Source of the DNA: Roseobacter sp.
GTDB taxonomy: Bacteria > Pseudomonadota > Alphaproteobacteria > Rhodobacterales > Rhodobacteraceae
Length of the DNA stretch: 35,910 nucleotides
Assembly (NCBI RefSeq): GCF_024639605.1
Contig: NZ_JAHEHZ010000017.1
Span: 1-35,910 of the forward strand
Direction of reading: 5' to 3'
Shown here: in pieces, positions 8,082 through 15,734 of the stretch
Layout of the letters: each line of letters opens with the position of its first letter
Position numbering within the stretch: the first letter of the stretch is position 1
Translations under genes and position numbers: made by a program
The notes under the pieces: generated by a model
The model's database searches: none
What the model was told of the DNA's origin: nothing
Seen by the model: the letters and a program-made list of their open reading frames with translations, nothing else

Positions 8082-8966
8082 TCATTCTGTTCGGACCCCC
8101 TCGCGTTGCAGACGGTCCCGCAGGACCTCGATTTCGACCGTCAGGTCGCTGTGGTCATCCAGCAGCAGCTTTTCGTTGCGTGCCGCGAAATTCCGCTCCA
8201 GATCGTCCAGCAGGACAAGGTAGTCGGTTTTGGCCCTGGCGTCCCGGCTACGGGCATAGATATCTGCAAATTTGACCGAAGCATCCCGTGCGCCCATCAG
8301 ATAGACGCCAAGATATTTGCGTGCGGCCGTCAGATCGCGCGGATCGTCCTCAACCGTGTTGATAAGCCTGCGGGCGGTTTCCTGAAACTGTTCCAGCCGG
8401 GTCATGACATCGCGGTCGCCGGCGCGCAGCAGCGCATCGCGCATGGCTGCGAGGTGTTTGTCAGCCTCATCGACCACGCGGGCCACGCGGTCCTGCTGAA
8501 AGGTATCGATGCCTTCCATCCCTTTGTCACTGAGCGGATCGGCGCCGAATGCGGCGAGATGAAGCCCGGTTACCACCATGCCAAAAAGCACCGCCGCCAC
8601 CAGTCCGCTGCCATGGCTGACAGCGCCCAGCCCGATACCGGCACCCGCCAGCAAAGCGGCGAGAATTTTTCGTGGCAGAGCAGGGCGGCGCGCCACTTTA
8701 CGGGCATGCCAGGAAGCCTCGGCCTGTAACCCGCCGCGCAACAGCCAGGCGCCGAGGCTGAGAATGCCGGCACCGGCAACACCGGTCGCAAGCCCGAGCG
8801 CGCCGTTAAAAAGCGAGGTGAAAAGCAGGGTCAGAGCGGGCAGGAACATCAGATTTGCCCGCGCGCCCGCCGGATCGACACGCGCTCCGGAATAGGAACC
8901 GGCCGGACGGTCAGACCCGTCTGTACGGCCGCCGGGGCTGTATTTTCCGCCAAAGCGCTGCGCCAT
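8082..8966 (-). CDS. XpaC-like membrane protein (5-bromo-4-chloroindolyl phosphate hydrolysis family)
   Basis: A 294-residue protein with a Gly/Arg-rich N-terminal tail (1-35), hydrophobic segments at about 40-75 and 100-140, and a long helical cytosolic C-terminal half. Conserved XpaC features include D-K-G-M-E-G-I, V-x-x-A-D-K-H-L, and K-Y-L-G-V-Y-L near residue 230, before a heptad-rich tail. The family is named from an old X-phos phenotype; phosphatase motifs are not visible and its biochemical function is unknown. It is followed by telA after 27 bp, which strongly supports the assignment, because the xpaC-telA pair recurs in distant bacteria. Its start lies 3 bp after the stop of the 29-residue peptide gene. 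Confidence 0.85.
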   Translation of the reverse strand: MAQRFGGKYSPGGRTDGSDRPAGSYSGARVDPAGARANLMFLPALTLLFTSLFNGALGLATGVAGAGILSLGAWLLRGGLQAEASWHARKVARRPALPRKILAALLAGAGIGLGAVSHGSGLVAAVLFGMVVTGLHLAAFGADPLSDKGMEGIDTFQQDRVARVVDEADKHLAAMRDALLRAGDRDVMTRLEQFQETARRLINTVEDDPRDLTAARKYLGVYLMGARDASVKFADIYARSRDARAKTDYLVLLDDLERNFAARNEKLLLDDHSDLTVEIEVLRDRLQREGVRTE

Positions 8967-8969
8967 GCG

Positions 8970-9059
8970 TCAGACCCCGCCCAGCAGTCCGGAGGTGATG
9001 CCGAGCATCACCAGGAGCAACGCCACATAGGCGGTTTTCTGAAACGTGGTCGGTGTCAT
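8970..9059 (-). CDS. 29-residue single-helix membrane peptide at the head of the xpaC-telA run
   Basis: An ATG (complement at 9057-9059) opens a 29-codon frame ending TGA at 8970-8972. The start is preceded by AGGGAG at a good spacing. After a short polar start (M-T-P-T-T-F-Q-K-T) the peptide is one hydrophobic helix with Ala, Leu, Val, Met, Ile and Gly, ending G-L-L-G-G-V. It stops 3 bp before the XpaC start, so it is well placed for coupled translation. A TATATT-like -10 (complement at 9086-9091) lies about 30 bp upstream, but I see no convincing -35. It is too short for most gene finders. It is unrecognised as a family; a small regulatory subunit or leader peptide are both possible. Confidence 0.6.
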   Translation of the reverse strand: MTPTTFQKTAYVALLLVMLGITSGLLGGV

Positions 9060-9259
9060 GCTCTCTCCCTGCACGGCAGCTCAGTTTAATATAAGTGCAT
9101 TGCTGCACCCGCGCCAGTTCTCAATCGGTCAGGCCCGGCGTGTGGGGGGCAATGCATCACCCGACGGTACAGTTCGCAGGCATATGTATCAATCTGGTGC
9201 CGGCCGGCGCGCTTTTACAGGGGGAATTTCGCCGCCCGGGCATCACGTTTTACGGCCTG

Positions 9260-10099
9260 TCACCGCTTCGGGCGGTGAGGTGCGCGGGTGTGCCTGACAC
9301 CGGCGGGTCGTTTGCCGCCGGGTTTCTTCGAGTCGGTCACGCGGGCGGGGGCTGTCGGTACTTCGTCGGGCAGGCCCAGCTGGTCGCGCACGATTTTCCG
9401 GCGCACTTCCTCAACCTCGCCCGGCTTCAGGCTTTCCAGCCGGAAGGGGCCATAGCTGATGCGGATCAGCCGGTTTACGATGAGGCCCACATCGCCGAGC
9501 GCACGGCGTATTTCGCGGTTGCGCCCTTCGCGCAGTGACACGGTCAGCCAGGCGTTGGCCCCCTGCTGCCGGTCGAGGCTGACGGTCATCGGCTGAAATC
9601 TTTCGCCATCCACAGTCACGCCGCGGCGCAGCGGCTCAAGCGTATCATCCGTGGGCCGGCCGTTCACCCGCACCCGGTAGCGTCGCAGCCAGCCTGTCGA
9701 GGGCAGCTCAAGGCGCCGTTTGACCGCGCCGTCATTGGTCAGCAGCAGCAGACCCTCGGAATTGATGTCGAGGCGTCCGATGCTCATCACTCGCGGCATA
9801 TCTTCGGGCAGGCTGTCATAGATCGTCTCCCGGCCCTTTTCGTCAGCATCTGTGCTCACGAGGCCCACCGGCTTGTGATAAAGCCACAGACGTGGCGGCT
9901 CAGGCGCGCCCACGGGTTTGCCGTCCACTTCTATTTTATCCGCTGCTGTGACGTTCAGTGCCGGTGAACCGATCACTTTGCCGTTCACAGAGACCCGGCC
10001 GATTGCGATCATGCGTTCGGCTTCGCGGCGGCTTGCGACACCGGCGCGGCTCAGGACTTTGGCAATGCGGTCGCCTTCGGGCGTTTTGGACGCGGTCAT
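9260..10099 (-). CDS. 23S rRNA pseudouridine synthase, RluB/RsuA family
   Basis: A 279-residue enzyme. An S4 RNA-binding domain (about 10-58: I-A-K-V-L-S-R-A-G-V-A-S-R-R-E-A-E) is followed by the pseudouridine synthase fold with the catalytic aspartate D111 in I-G-R-L-D-I-N-S-E-G-L-L-L-L-T-N-D-G. The later E-G-R-N-R-E-I-R-R motif is also typical of the RluB/E/F-RsuA group. A Lys/Arg/Pro-rich tail (about 250-279) is common in alphaproteobacterial RluB. The ATG ending at 10099 is chosen because an upstream in-frame extension runs across the divergent promoter and into tadA. A strong hairpin (TCACCGC-TTCGG-GCGGTGA, 9260-9278) covers the stop codon but lacks a T-run. RluB is the likeliest subtype, not proven. 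Confidence 0.9.
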   Translation of the reverse strand: MTASKTPEGDRIAKVLSRAGVASRREAERMIAIGRVSVNGKVIGSPALNVTAADKIEVDGKPVGAPEPPRLWLYHKPVGLVSTDADEKGRETIYDSLPEDMPRVMSIGRLDINSEGLLLLTNDGAVKRRLELPSTGWLRRYRVRVNGRPTDDTLEPLRRGVTVDGERFQPMTVSLDRQQGANAWLTVSLREGRNREIRRALGDVGLIVNRLIRISYGPFRLESLKPGEVEEVRRKIVRDQLGLPDEVPTAPARVTDSKKPGGKRPAGVRHTRAPHRPKR

Positions 10100-10160
10100 G
10101 GGGGCCGCATATCCTGTTCGGGGCTCTTGCGAAAGGGGCCGCTTTAGGAGACACCGGCAC

Positions 10161-10610
10161 ATGGTCTTTACGTCTTTCATGGAGCAGGCCCTCTCGGAGG
10201 CGCGCGCCGCGGCCAAACGCGACGAGGTGCCGGTGGGCGCGGTTGTCGCGGATGCGCAGGGTCGCGTCATCGCGGCGGCGGGAAACCGGACGCGGGAGCT
10301 TAACGATCCGACGGCCCACGCAGAGGTGCTGGCCATCCGTGCGGCCTGTGCATCACTGGGATCAGAACGGCTGACAGGCTGCGACCTCTATGTGACGCTT
10401 GAGCCCTGCCCGATGTGTGCAGCGGCCATTTCAGCGGCGCGGATCGCGCGGCTCTATTACGGGGCAGATGATCCTAAGTCGGGCGGCGTGGCGCAGGGGC
10501 CGCGCATCTTTTCGCATCCGCAGTGCCATCACGCGCCGGAAGTCTATGACGGCATCGCCGCCGAAGAATCCGAAGTCATGCTGCGCGCGTTCTTTCTGCA
10601 CCGCCGCTGA
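10161..10610 (+). CDS. tadA: tRNA(Arg) adenosine-34 deaminase TadA
   Basis: A 149-residue zinc deaminase converting A34 to inosine in the anticodon of tRNA-Arg(ACG). The zinc and catalytic residues are all present: H53-A-E55 and P-C83-P-M-C86. The N-terminal F-M-E-Q-A-L-x-E-A and V-P-V-G-A-V-V segments and N-D-P-T-A-H-A-E-V are the usual TadA landmarks. AGGAG lies ten bases before the ATG; a second ATG at 10179 is possible but would cut the first helix. It is divergent from the pseudouridine synthase gene across about 60 bp, pairing two tRNA/rRNA modification enzymes. Confidence 0.95.
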   Translation: MVFTSFMEQALSEARAAAKRDEVPVGAVVADAQGRVIAAAGNRTRELNDPTAHAEVLAIRAACASLGSERLTGCDLYVTLEPCPMCAAAISAARIARLYYGADDPKSGGVAQGPRIFSHPQCHHAPEVYDGIAAEESEVMLRAFFLHRR

Positions 10611-10634
10611 CCAGGACCCGTCTGTCCTGCACGG

Positions 10635-10651
10635 GCGGTTTTGACCGCTTT
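10635..10651 (+). terminator. Weak candidate terminator after tadA
   Basis: GCGGT-TTTG-ACCGC forms a 5-bp stem followed by only three T residues, between the convergent ends of tadA and the cyclase gene. A second small inverted repeat (AGGAC...GTCCT) sits just upstream. Both are weak, so this is a tentative call. Confidence 0.3.
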
Positions 10652-10665
10652 GGCTGCGCGCTGCT

Positions 10666-11286
10666 TCAGCTCTCAGAACTGCGCTCCAGCCGGAAGGTTT
10701 TATGCATACCGGAAAGGCCTTTCAGCGGGACATCGACAGCGTCGGCAAATGCGTAACAGACGCTGCGCCCCAGGAGGATCCGGGTGGCATCGGAGAGACG
10801 GATTTCGTCCGGGGCTGCACTGGCGGCGATGCGGGCGGCCTTGTTGACCACGGTGCCGAAAAAGTCGCCCTTGTTTTCGATCACCTCACCGGTGTGAATG
10901 CCAACGCGCAACTGCAAGGCAGGCTCGGTGCTGTCGGAAAGGCAGGATTGCTGCAGGCTCAGCGCGGCATCCAGTGCTGCGCGAGCGGTGGGGAAAGTCG
11001 ACATCGTCCCGTCGCCCAGAGATTTGACCAGTGTTCCGCCGTGACGCGTCACGGTATCCGTCACCATGTCGAGATGTGCGTTAACCTTCAGCGTCCAGAG
11101 ACGGTCGCCGACAAGATCCGCCAGCGCCGAGCTGTCGACCACATCGGTGAACATCACCGAGGCCAGACCCTCGCGACCGGCAGTCTCGAACCCATCGCGG
11201 GCTGCGGCCATCAGCGCATCCAGCGCGCTGTGTTCAATCCCCAGTTTCTCAAAGTTGGGTGTCGGGTTTGACAGGTGGATCTGCAC
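10666..11286 (-). CDS. Stand-alone class III adenylate cyclase domain protein
   Basis: A 206-residue soluble protein that is little more than one class III cyclase catalytic domain (about 38-180). All key residues are present: metal aspartates D48 (F-T-D-V-V-D) and D92 (S-L-G-D-G), the adenine-selecting pair K88 and D141, and transition-state residues N148 and R152 (V-V-N-K-A-A-R-I). It should therefore homodimerise and make cAMP from ATP. No HAMP, CHASE or receiver domain is attached. The start is a GTG 6 bp after the stop of the SnoaL-like gene with a poor Shine-Dalgarno, so it probably relies on coupling. What activates it is not visible. Confidence 0.87.
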   Translation of the reverse strand: MQIHLSNPTPNFEKLGIEHSALDALMAAARDGFETAGREGLASVMFTDVVDSSALADLVGDRLWTLKVNAHLDMVTDTVTRHGGTLVKSLGDGTMSTFPTARAALDAALSLQQSCLSDSTEPALQLRVGIHTGEVIENKGDFFGTVVNKAARIAASAAPDEIRLSDATRILLGRSVCYAFADAVDVPLKGLSGMHKTFRLERSSES

Positions 11287-11292
11287 GATTTT

Positions 11293-11637
11293 CTAGGCAC
11301 CTGTTTCGAGGGTGAAGATGAATGTGATCCGGTATTCCGACGTCACGCCCGTGTCATGGAAATGAATGTCCGAGTGCCAGAAAGCCCAGCCGGTGCTGCC
11401 CTGTTCAAAGGCTTCGGTACTCTGGTTGCGGTAGCTGAAAGCGGGCACTTCGGCGAAGTGGTCGGGCAACCCGCGGCGCAGCACGCTGCCGCTCCAGAGC
11501 TCACCCGACGCGGTGCCGACATAGCGCAGTGCTGCATCCCGCGAGAGCAGGTTTTCGACGGTATCCCGGTCACATGTGCGCACAGCTTCATTCCAGCGCG
11601 TGACAATCGCCGCGATTTCCGGCGAGGGGGTGATCAC
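11293..11637 (-). CDS. SnoaL-like / NTF2-fold protein
   Basis: A 114-residue protein whose pattern (helical W-N-E-A-V-R-T-C-D, then D-A-x-L-x-Y-V-G, a W-S-G turn, later W-A-F-W-H-S-D-I-H-F-H, and a final I-T-F-I-F-x-L-E) fits the SnoaL-like/DUF4440 cone-shaped NTF2 fold. Family members are small-molecule-binding proteins or isomerases; no catalytic residue set can be assigned. It starts with a GTG that overlaps the UPF0173 stop in a GTGA (11634-11637) and ends 6 bp before the cyclase gene, so the three are one coupled unit. It could provide ligand sensing for the cyclase, but that is speculation from position. Confidence 0.72.
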   Translation of the reverse strand: MITPSPEIAAIVTRWNEAVRTCDRDTVENLLSRDAALRYVGTASGELWSGSVLRRGLPDHFAEVPAFSYRNQSTEAFEQGSTGWAFWHSDIHFHDTGVTSEYRITFIFTLETGA

Positions 11638-12323
11638 AGGGAAATCGGCTCCATGACCTGCGGCTCGATCACATCAACACCCGGCAGGCCCGCGATCAGG
11701 TCGTCTGCGGACTGTTCGAGCAGATCAAAGGTGCGGTAGTGGCAGGGAATAACGGTTTTGAAATCGAAATAGCGCTTCGCGGCCCAGGCGGCGCCGGCCA
11801 TGTCCATGGTAAAATGCCCGCCTGCGCTCAGGATGCCGATGTCGGGTTTATAGTAGGCGCCGATCCAGTCCATGTCGGCCATGATGCCGGTATCACCTGA
11901 GGCATAGACCGTGTGGCCCTCGCCCCGGATGATGAACCCGGCTTCGCGGCCGACAGGGGCGTCCGGTGCGCCGCCCAGCGAGGTGGAATGCAGCGCAGGC
12001 ACGAGGCTCACTGAGACGCGGCCAAGCTGCACCGTGCCGCCCATGTTGAAACCCACCGTCCTGAGACCGTCATTGCCCTCAAACCAGGTCATCAGATCAT
12101 AAATGCCGACTGCGGGTGCGCCGAGGGATTTCGACAGCGGCACCAGATCGGTGATGTGATCAAAATGCGCATGGGTGATCAGGATATGCGTCGCACCCCG
12201 CGTTGCGGGCGCGTGCTGGGCATCGGTGAGCATCGGGTTGCCGGTAAGCCAGGGGTCCAGGAGCAACACCTGATCCTCGATTTCGATGCGGAAACTGCCG
12301 TGTCCGAGCCAGATGATTTTCAT
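11634..12323 (-). CDS. UPF0173 metal-dependent hydrolase (metallo-beta-lactamase fold)
   Basis: A 229-residue protein starting M-K-I-I-W-L-G-H-G-S-F-R-I-E, the standard UPF0173 N terminus. The metal motif is T-H51-A-H53-F-D55-H56; a later A-S-G-D-T-G gives the bridging Asp, and P-C-H-Y-R-T-F the final histidine. Such proteins bind two metal ions; for most the substrate is unknown, although some are hydrolases of phosphoester or lactone bonds. It is the first gene of the coupled trio with the SnoaL-like and cyclase genes and faces the ceramidase gene across about 145 bp. Confidence 0.9.
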   Translation of the reverse strand: MKIIWLGHGSFRIEIEDQVLLLDPWLTGNPMLTDAQHAPATRGATHILITHAHFDHITDLVPLSKSLGAPAVGIYDLMTWFEGNDGLRTVGFNMGGTVQLGRVSVSLVPALHSTSLGGAPDAPVGREAGFIIRGEGHTVYASGDTGIMADMDWIGAYYKPDIGILSAGGHFTMDMAGAAWAAKRYFDFKTVIPCHYRTFDLLEQSADDLIAGLPGVDVIEPQVMEPISL

Positions 12324-12467
12324 TGAACCTCTCCCGTGATGCGATAGGTCGAGTGTAGTGCTGTTTTGTCGGGTTGGGGACCCTTGGCCGGGAGGTTTTT
12401 TCGCACCGCGCGGCCCCTGGTCCTGGACATTCAGGCAGGGCCAGCGGAAAAAGGGGCGTCAGAGAGC

Positions 12468-13124
12468 ATGGACTGGACACGGGCGGTGGATGCCTATTGC
12501 GAGCGGACAGGGCCGGAATACTGGTCAGAGCCTGTGAATGCGATGACCAATCTTGCCTTTGTGCTGGCGGCGGCTGTGATGTGGCAGCGCGCGGCAGGTG
12601 CGCCGCTGGCACGCGCACTCTGTCTGGTGCTGGGGGCCATCGGGGTCGGCAGCTATCTCTTTCACACCCATGCAGAGGTCTGGGCGGGGATGGCGGATGT
12701 TATCCCGATCGGGATCTTCATTCTTCTCTATCTCTACGCGATGAACCGGGACGCCTGGGGGATGGGGGGCTGGCCCGCACTGGCCGTGACGGCGCTTTTT
12801 GTGCCCTATGCGGCCCTGCTGGTGCCGGTTTTTGAGAGGATCCCGGGGCTCGGGTCTTCGGCGGGCTATGCGCCGGTGCCGCTGCTTATTCTGATCTACG
12901 CTGTCCTGCTGCGCCGGCGTTTGCCTGAACTTGCGCGCGGGCTGGCTTTGGGCGCGGGGCTTCTGATTGTCTCGCTGGCCTTTCGCACAGCTGATCTGCC
13001 GCTCTGTCCGCAATGGCCTTTGGGCACGCATTTTGTCTGGCACCTGCTCAACGGCGTGATGCTGGGGTGGATGATCGCCATCTACCTGCGCTCCGGGCTT
13101 GGCAAGCGGCAGGCTGCGCGGTAA
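12468..13124 (+). CDS. Alkaline ceramidase family (CREST) membrane protein
   Basis: A 218-residue integral membrane protein with about seven hydrophobic helices. The N-terminal Y-C-E-R-T-G-P-E-Y-W-S-E-P-V-N-A-M-T-N matches the family's calcium-binding loop. S62, H66, D77, H188 and H192 reproduce the spacing of the zinc and catalytic residues of human ACER3 (Ser/His four apart, Asp eleven further, two His four apart). The enzyme class cleaves the amide bond of ceramides; in bacteria the substrate could be another lipid amide. The ATG at 12468 is chosen because the hydrophilic amidase-like loop begins there and AAGGGG lies upstream; an ATG at 12366 gives an extra 34 residues without family character. 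Confidence 0.85.
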   Translation: MDWTRAVDAYCERTGPEYWSEPVNAMTNLAFVLAAAVMWQRAAGAPLARALCLVLGAIGVGSYLFHTHAEVWAGMADVIPIGIFILLYLYAMNRDAWGMGGWPALAVTALFVPYAALLVPVFERIPGLGSSAGYAPVPLLILIYAVLLRRRLPELARGLALGAGLLIVSLAFRTADLPLCPQWPLGTHFVWHLLNGVMLGWMIAIYLRSGLGKRQAAR

Positions 13125-13156
13125 ACGGCGCTCTGAGCTGAAAAGGAAACCTTTCG

Positions 13157-13444
13157 ATGTCCATTGACGAGACCACAGCTGCGCGCGTCGCGAAACTGGC
13201 CCGGATCCGGGTCGAGCCTGAGGCCCTCCCGGCGCTGGCAGGCGAGTTCAACACCATTCTGGGTTTCATCGAGCAACTGCGCGAGGTGAATATCGAAGGG
13301 GTGGAGCCGATGACATCCGTGACCCCGCAGGTGCTGCCACAGCGTGCCGATGAGGTGCATGAAGGCGATCAGCAGGACAAAATCCTCGCGAATGCGCCCG
13401 ACGCGCGCGAGGGGTTTTTCGCAGTACCGAAGGTGGTTGAGTAA
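13157..13444 (+). CDS. gatC: Aspartyl/glutamyl-tRNA amidotransferase subunit C
   Basis: A 95-residue GatC, the small subunit that braces GatA against GatB in the GatCAB complex converting Glu-tRNA(Gln) and/or Asp-tRNA(Asn) to the amidated forms. It begins M-S-I-D-E[12 protein letters not shown] and ends with [12 protein letters not shown], both GatC hallmarks, as is V-D/E-P-M-T-S-V in the middle. An AAAAGGAAA Shine-Dalgarno lies upstream. Its TAA shares one base with the gatA ATG (13442-13446). gatB is not in the window. Confidence 0.96.
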   Translation: MSIDETTAARVAKLARIRVEPEALPALAGEFNTILGFIEQLREVNIEGVEPMTSVTPQVLPQRADEVHEGDQQDKILANAPDAREGFFAVPKVVE

Positions 13445-14931
13445 TGGGCGATCTGAACAAACTGGGGCTGGCAGAAGCGCGCGATGCGCTCAGGGCAGGC
13501 GAGACCACTTCAAAGGATCTTACAGAGGCTTGTCTTGCAGCCATCGAAGGTGCCGGCGCTCTCAACGCGTTCGTGCACAAAACACCTGAACTGGCGCTGG
13601 AACGCGCAGCGGCTGCAGATGCGCGGCTGGCTGCGGGAGATGCCCCCGCGATGTGTGGTCTGCCGATCGGGATCAAGGATCTTTTCTGCACCAAAGGTGT
13701 GGCGTCTCAGGCGGGTTCGCGGATCCTGCAGGGGTTTCTGCCGGAATACGAATCCACCGTGAGCCAGAAGCTTGCAGATGCAGGCGCGGTGATGCTGGGC
13801 AAGCTCAACATGGACGAGTTCGCGATGGGCTCGTCGAATGAAACATCCGTGTACGGCAATGCTGTTAATCCGTGGCGGCGCGGCAATGACGACGCGGCGC
13901 TGACGCCGGGCGGGTCCTCGGGGGGGTCCGCCTCGGCGGTGGCCGCGGATCTCTGCCTTGCCGCAACCGGCACGGATACAGGCGGGTCCATCCGGCAACC
14001 GGCGGCCTTTACGGGCACGGTCGGGATCAAACCAACCTACGGCCGCTGCTCGCGCTGGGGTATCGTGGCCTTTGCCTCCTCGCTCGATCAGGCCGGTCCG
14101 ATGACCAAATCCGTGCGCGATGCGGCGATCATGCTGGAAGCGATGTGCGGGCATGACCCCAAAGACAGCACGTCCGCCGATATTCCGGTGCCCGATTTCG
14201 AAGCAGCACTGACTGGTGACATCCGTGGCAAAAAGATCGGTATCCCGAAAGAGTACCGCATGGACGGTATGCCCGATGAGATCGAAGCGCTCTGGCAGGA
14301 CGGTATCGCGATGATGAAAGACGCCGGTGCCGAGATTGTCGATATCTCGCTGCCACATACCAAATACGCGCTGCCTGCCTATTACGTAATCGCGCCGGCG
14401 GAGGCGTCCTCTAACCTCGCGCGCTATGACGGAGTGCGGTACGGCCATCGTGCGTCGCTTGAGCAGGGTGACGGCATCACCCAGATGTATGAAAAGACCC
14501 GCGCCGAAGGTTTCGGGCCGGAAGTGCAGCGCCGTGTGATGATCGGCACCTATGTGCTCTCGGCAGGTTTCTATGACGCCTATTACAACCGCGCGCGCAA
14601 AGTCCGCACCCTGATCAAACGCGATTTCGAAGAGGTATTTGCCGCAGGGATCGACGCCATCCTGACACCGGCGACGCCTTCGGCGGCTTTTGGCCTCGGG
14701 GAGATGACCGATGCAGACCCTGTTGCGATGTATCTCAACGATATTTTTACCGTCACGGTCAATCTTGCCGGTCTGCCCGGCATTTCAGTGCCTGCGGGTC
14801 TCGATAAACAGGGGCTGCCACTGGGTCTGCAACTCATCGGACAGCCCTGGGCGGAGGCCGACCTGCTGTCGGCGGCCTATCGCCTCGAGCAATCGGCGGG
14901 ATTTGTGGCAAAGCCCGGAAAATGGTGGTAG
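13444..14931 (+). CDS. gatA: Aspartyl/glutamyl-tRNA amidotransferase subunit A
   Basis: A 495-residue amidase-signature enzyme that releases ammonia from glutamine for GatB. The Ser-cisSer-Lys triad is visible as K78 (G-I-K-D-L-F), S158 (P-G-G-S-S-G-G-S) and S182 ([10 protein letters not shown]). Length and the [11 protein letters not shown] and [12 protein letters not shown] motifs are as in other alphaproteobacterial GatA. It overlaps gatC by one base, which ensures matched expression. The next gene starts 32 bp downstream. Confidence 0.97.
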   Translation: MGDLNKLGLAEARDALRAGETTSKDLTEACLAAIEGAGALNAFVHKTPELALERAAAADARLAAGDAPAMCGLPIGIKDLFCTKGVASQAGSRILQGFLPEYESTVSQKLADAGAVMLGKLNMDEFAMGSSNETSVYGNAVNPWRRGNDDAALTPGGSSGGSASAVAADLCLAATGTDTGGSIRQPAAFTGTVGIKPTYGRCSRWGIVAFASSLDQAGPMTKSVRDAAIMLEAMCGHDPKDSTSADIPVPDFEAALTGDIRGKKIGIPKEYRMDGMPDEIEALWQDGIAMMKDAGAEIVDISLPHTKYALPAYYVIAPAEASSNLARYDGVRYGHRASLEQGDGITQMYEKTRAEGFGPEVQRRVMIGTYVLSAGFYDAYYNRARKVRTLIKRDFEEVFAAGIDAILTPATPSAAFGLGEMTDADPVAMYLNDIFTVTVNLAGLPGISVPAGLDKQGLPLGLQLIGQPWAEADLLSAAYRLEQSAGFVAKPGKWW

Positions 14932-14963
14932 CCTTACTGGAAAACCAGAACACACAGGCTCTG

Positions 14964-15725
14964 ATGATGCGCATCCGTTTAACTCTTGCACCCTTTCTGC
15001 TGGCCGGCCTTGCGGCCTGCGCCCCGCAAATTCCTGACAGTGCGCGGGGGGTCGGTTTCGATACCTACAGCATTCAGTCGCGTAACGCCGCGCTTGAATC
15101 CTCCACCACAAGGGTGCCTGACACAATCCTTGCGCCGCCCGGAGGCACTGGTGCTCCGGGGCCCGTGACCGGTTATGAGCCGGTCGCCGGTTCAGCTGAA
15201 GCGACAGCACTTGAAGCAACGCGGGTTCTCGAGGCCACACGCCCCGGCGGGGCGCAGGGTGCTGCACTGAACTCGGGTGTTGCTCCGTTGCAGGCAAGCC
15301 CGGCTAATCCGGCACCTGCTGCTGTGAACAACCCGGGTATCTCGGATGAAAATGATTTTGCCGCCGTGGCGGAACGTCAGACAATCGAAAGTGACGCGGC
15401 ACGGATTGAGCGGAACAAAGCGCAGTACGAGGTTGTGGCGCCCACGGCGCTGCCCGAGCGCACAGCCGGAGATCAGCCCAACGTAGTGGCCTTTGCCCTG
15501 CAGACATCGCATCCGGTCGGAACAAAAGTTTATTCCCGCGCCGGCCTGAACGGCGCCGCACGGGCAGAACGTAACTGCGCGAAATATGCCTCGCCGGATC
15601 TGGCGCAGATCGAATTCCTGTCGCGGGGCGGGCCTGCGCGGGATCGCCTCGGGCTTGATCCGGATGGTGACGGTTATGCCTGCAGATGGGATCCGAGACC
15701 GTTTCGCAGGGCCTCCAACGGCTGA
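14964..15725 (+). CDS. Lipoprotein with C-terminal excalibur (calcium-binding) motif
   Basis: A 253-residue predicted lipoprotein with lipobox L-A-A-C (C19). I choose the first of two adjacent ATGs (14964, 14967). A long Ala/Pro/Gly/Thr-rich, low-complexity region (about 25-160) leads to a small C-terminal domain with N-C-x-x-Y and then D-P-D-G-D-G-Y-A-C, the excalibur signature (D-x-D-x-D-G-x-x-C), which binds calcium in extracellular proteins and nucleases. No nuclease domain is attached. It ends 9 bp before the amidase gene, so a cell-envelope role together with that enzyme is plausible but inferred. Confidence 0.8.
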   Translation: MMRIRLTLAPFLLAGLAACAPQIPDSARGVGFDTYSIQSRNAALESSTTRVPDTILAPPGGTGAPGPVTGYEPVAGSAEATALEATRVLEATRPGGAQGAALNSGVAPLQASPANPAPAAVNNPGISDENDFAAVAERQTIESDAARIERNKAQYEVVAPTALPERTAGDQPNVVAFALQTSHPVGTKVYSRAGLNGAARAERNCAKYASPDLAQIEFLSRGGPARDRLGLDPDGDGYACRWDPRPFRRASNG

Positions 15726-15734
15726 TCTGCCGGG

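Noticed and set aside
6822-8729. A 635-codon open frame on the plus strand
   Set aside because: It lies antisense to TelA and XpaC, both of which have clear family motifs; its composition (His, Phe, Gln, Arg-rich) is a by-product of GC-rich codon use on the other strand.
8970-9059. Possibility that the 29-residue frame is only a fragment of the XpaC N terminus
   Set aside because: It is in a different frame from XpaC, has its own stop and ribosome-binding site, and XpaC begins normally 3 bp later.
9095-9120. TGGCGC-N5-CAGC (minus strand), a possible sigma-54 promoter for the xpaC-telA run
   Set aside because: The -24 GG and -12 GC are correctly spaced, but the -12 box is CAGC and not TTGC, so it is too weak to call.
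9095-9538. A 147-codon plus-strand frame between the 29-residue peptide gene and the pseudouridine synthase
   Set aside because: Largely antisense to the synthase gene; the non-overlapping part has no ribosome-binding site or known motif.
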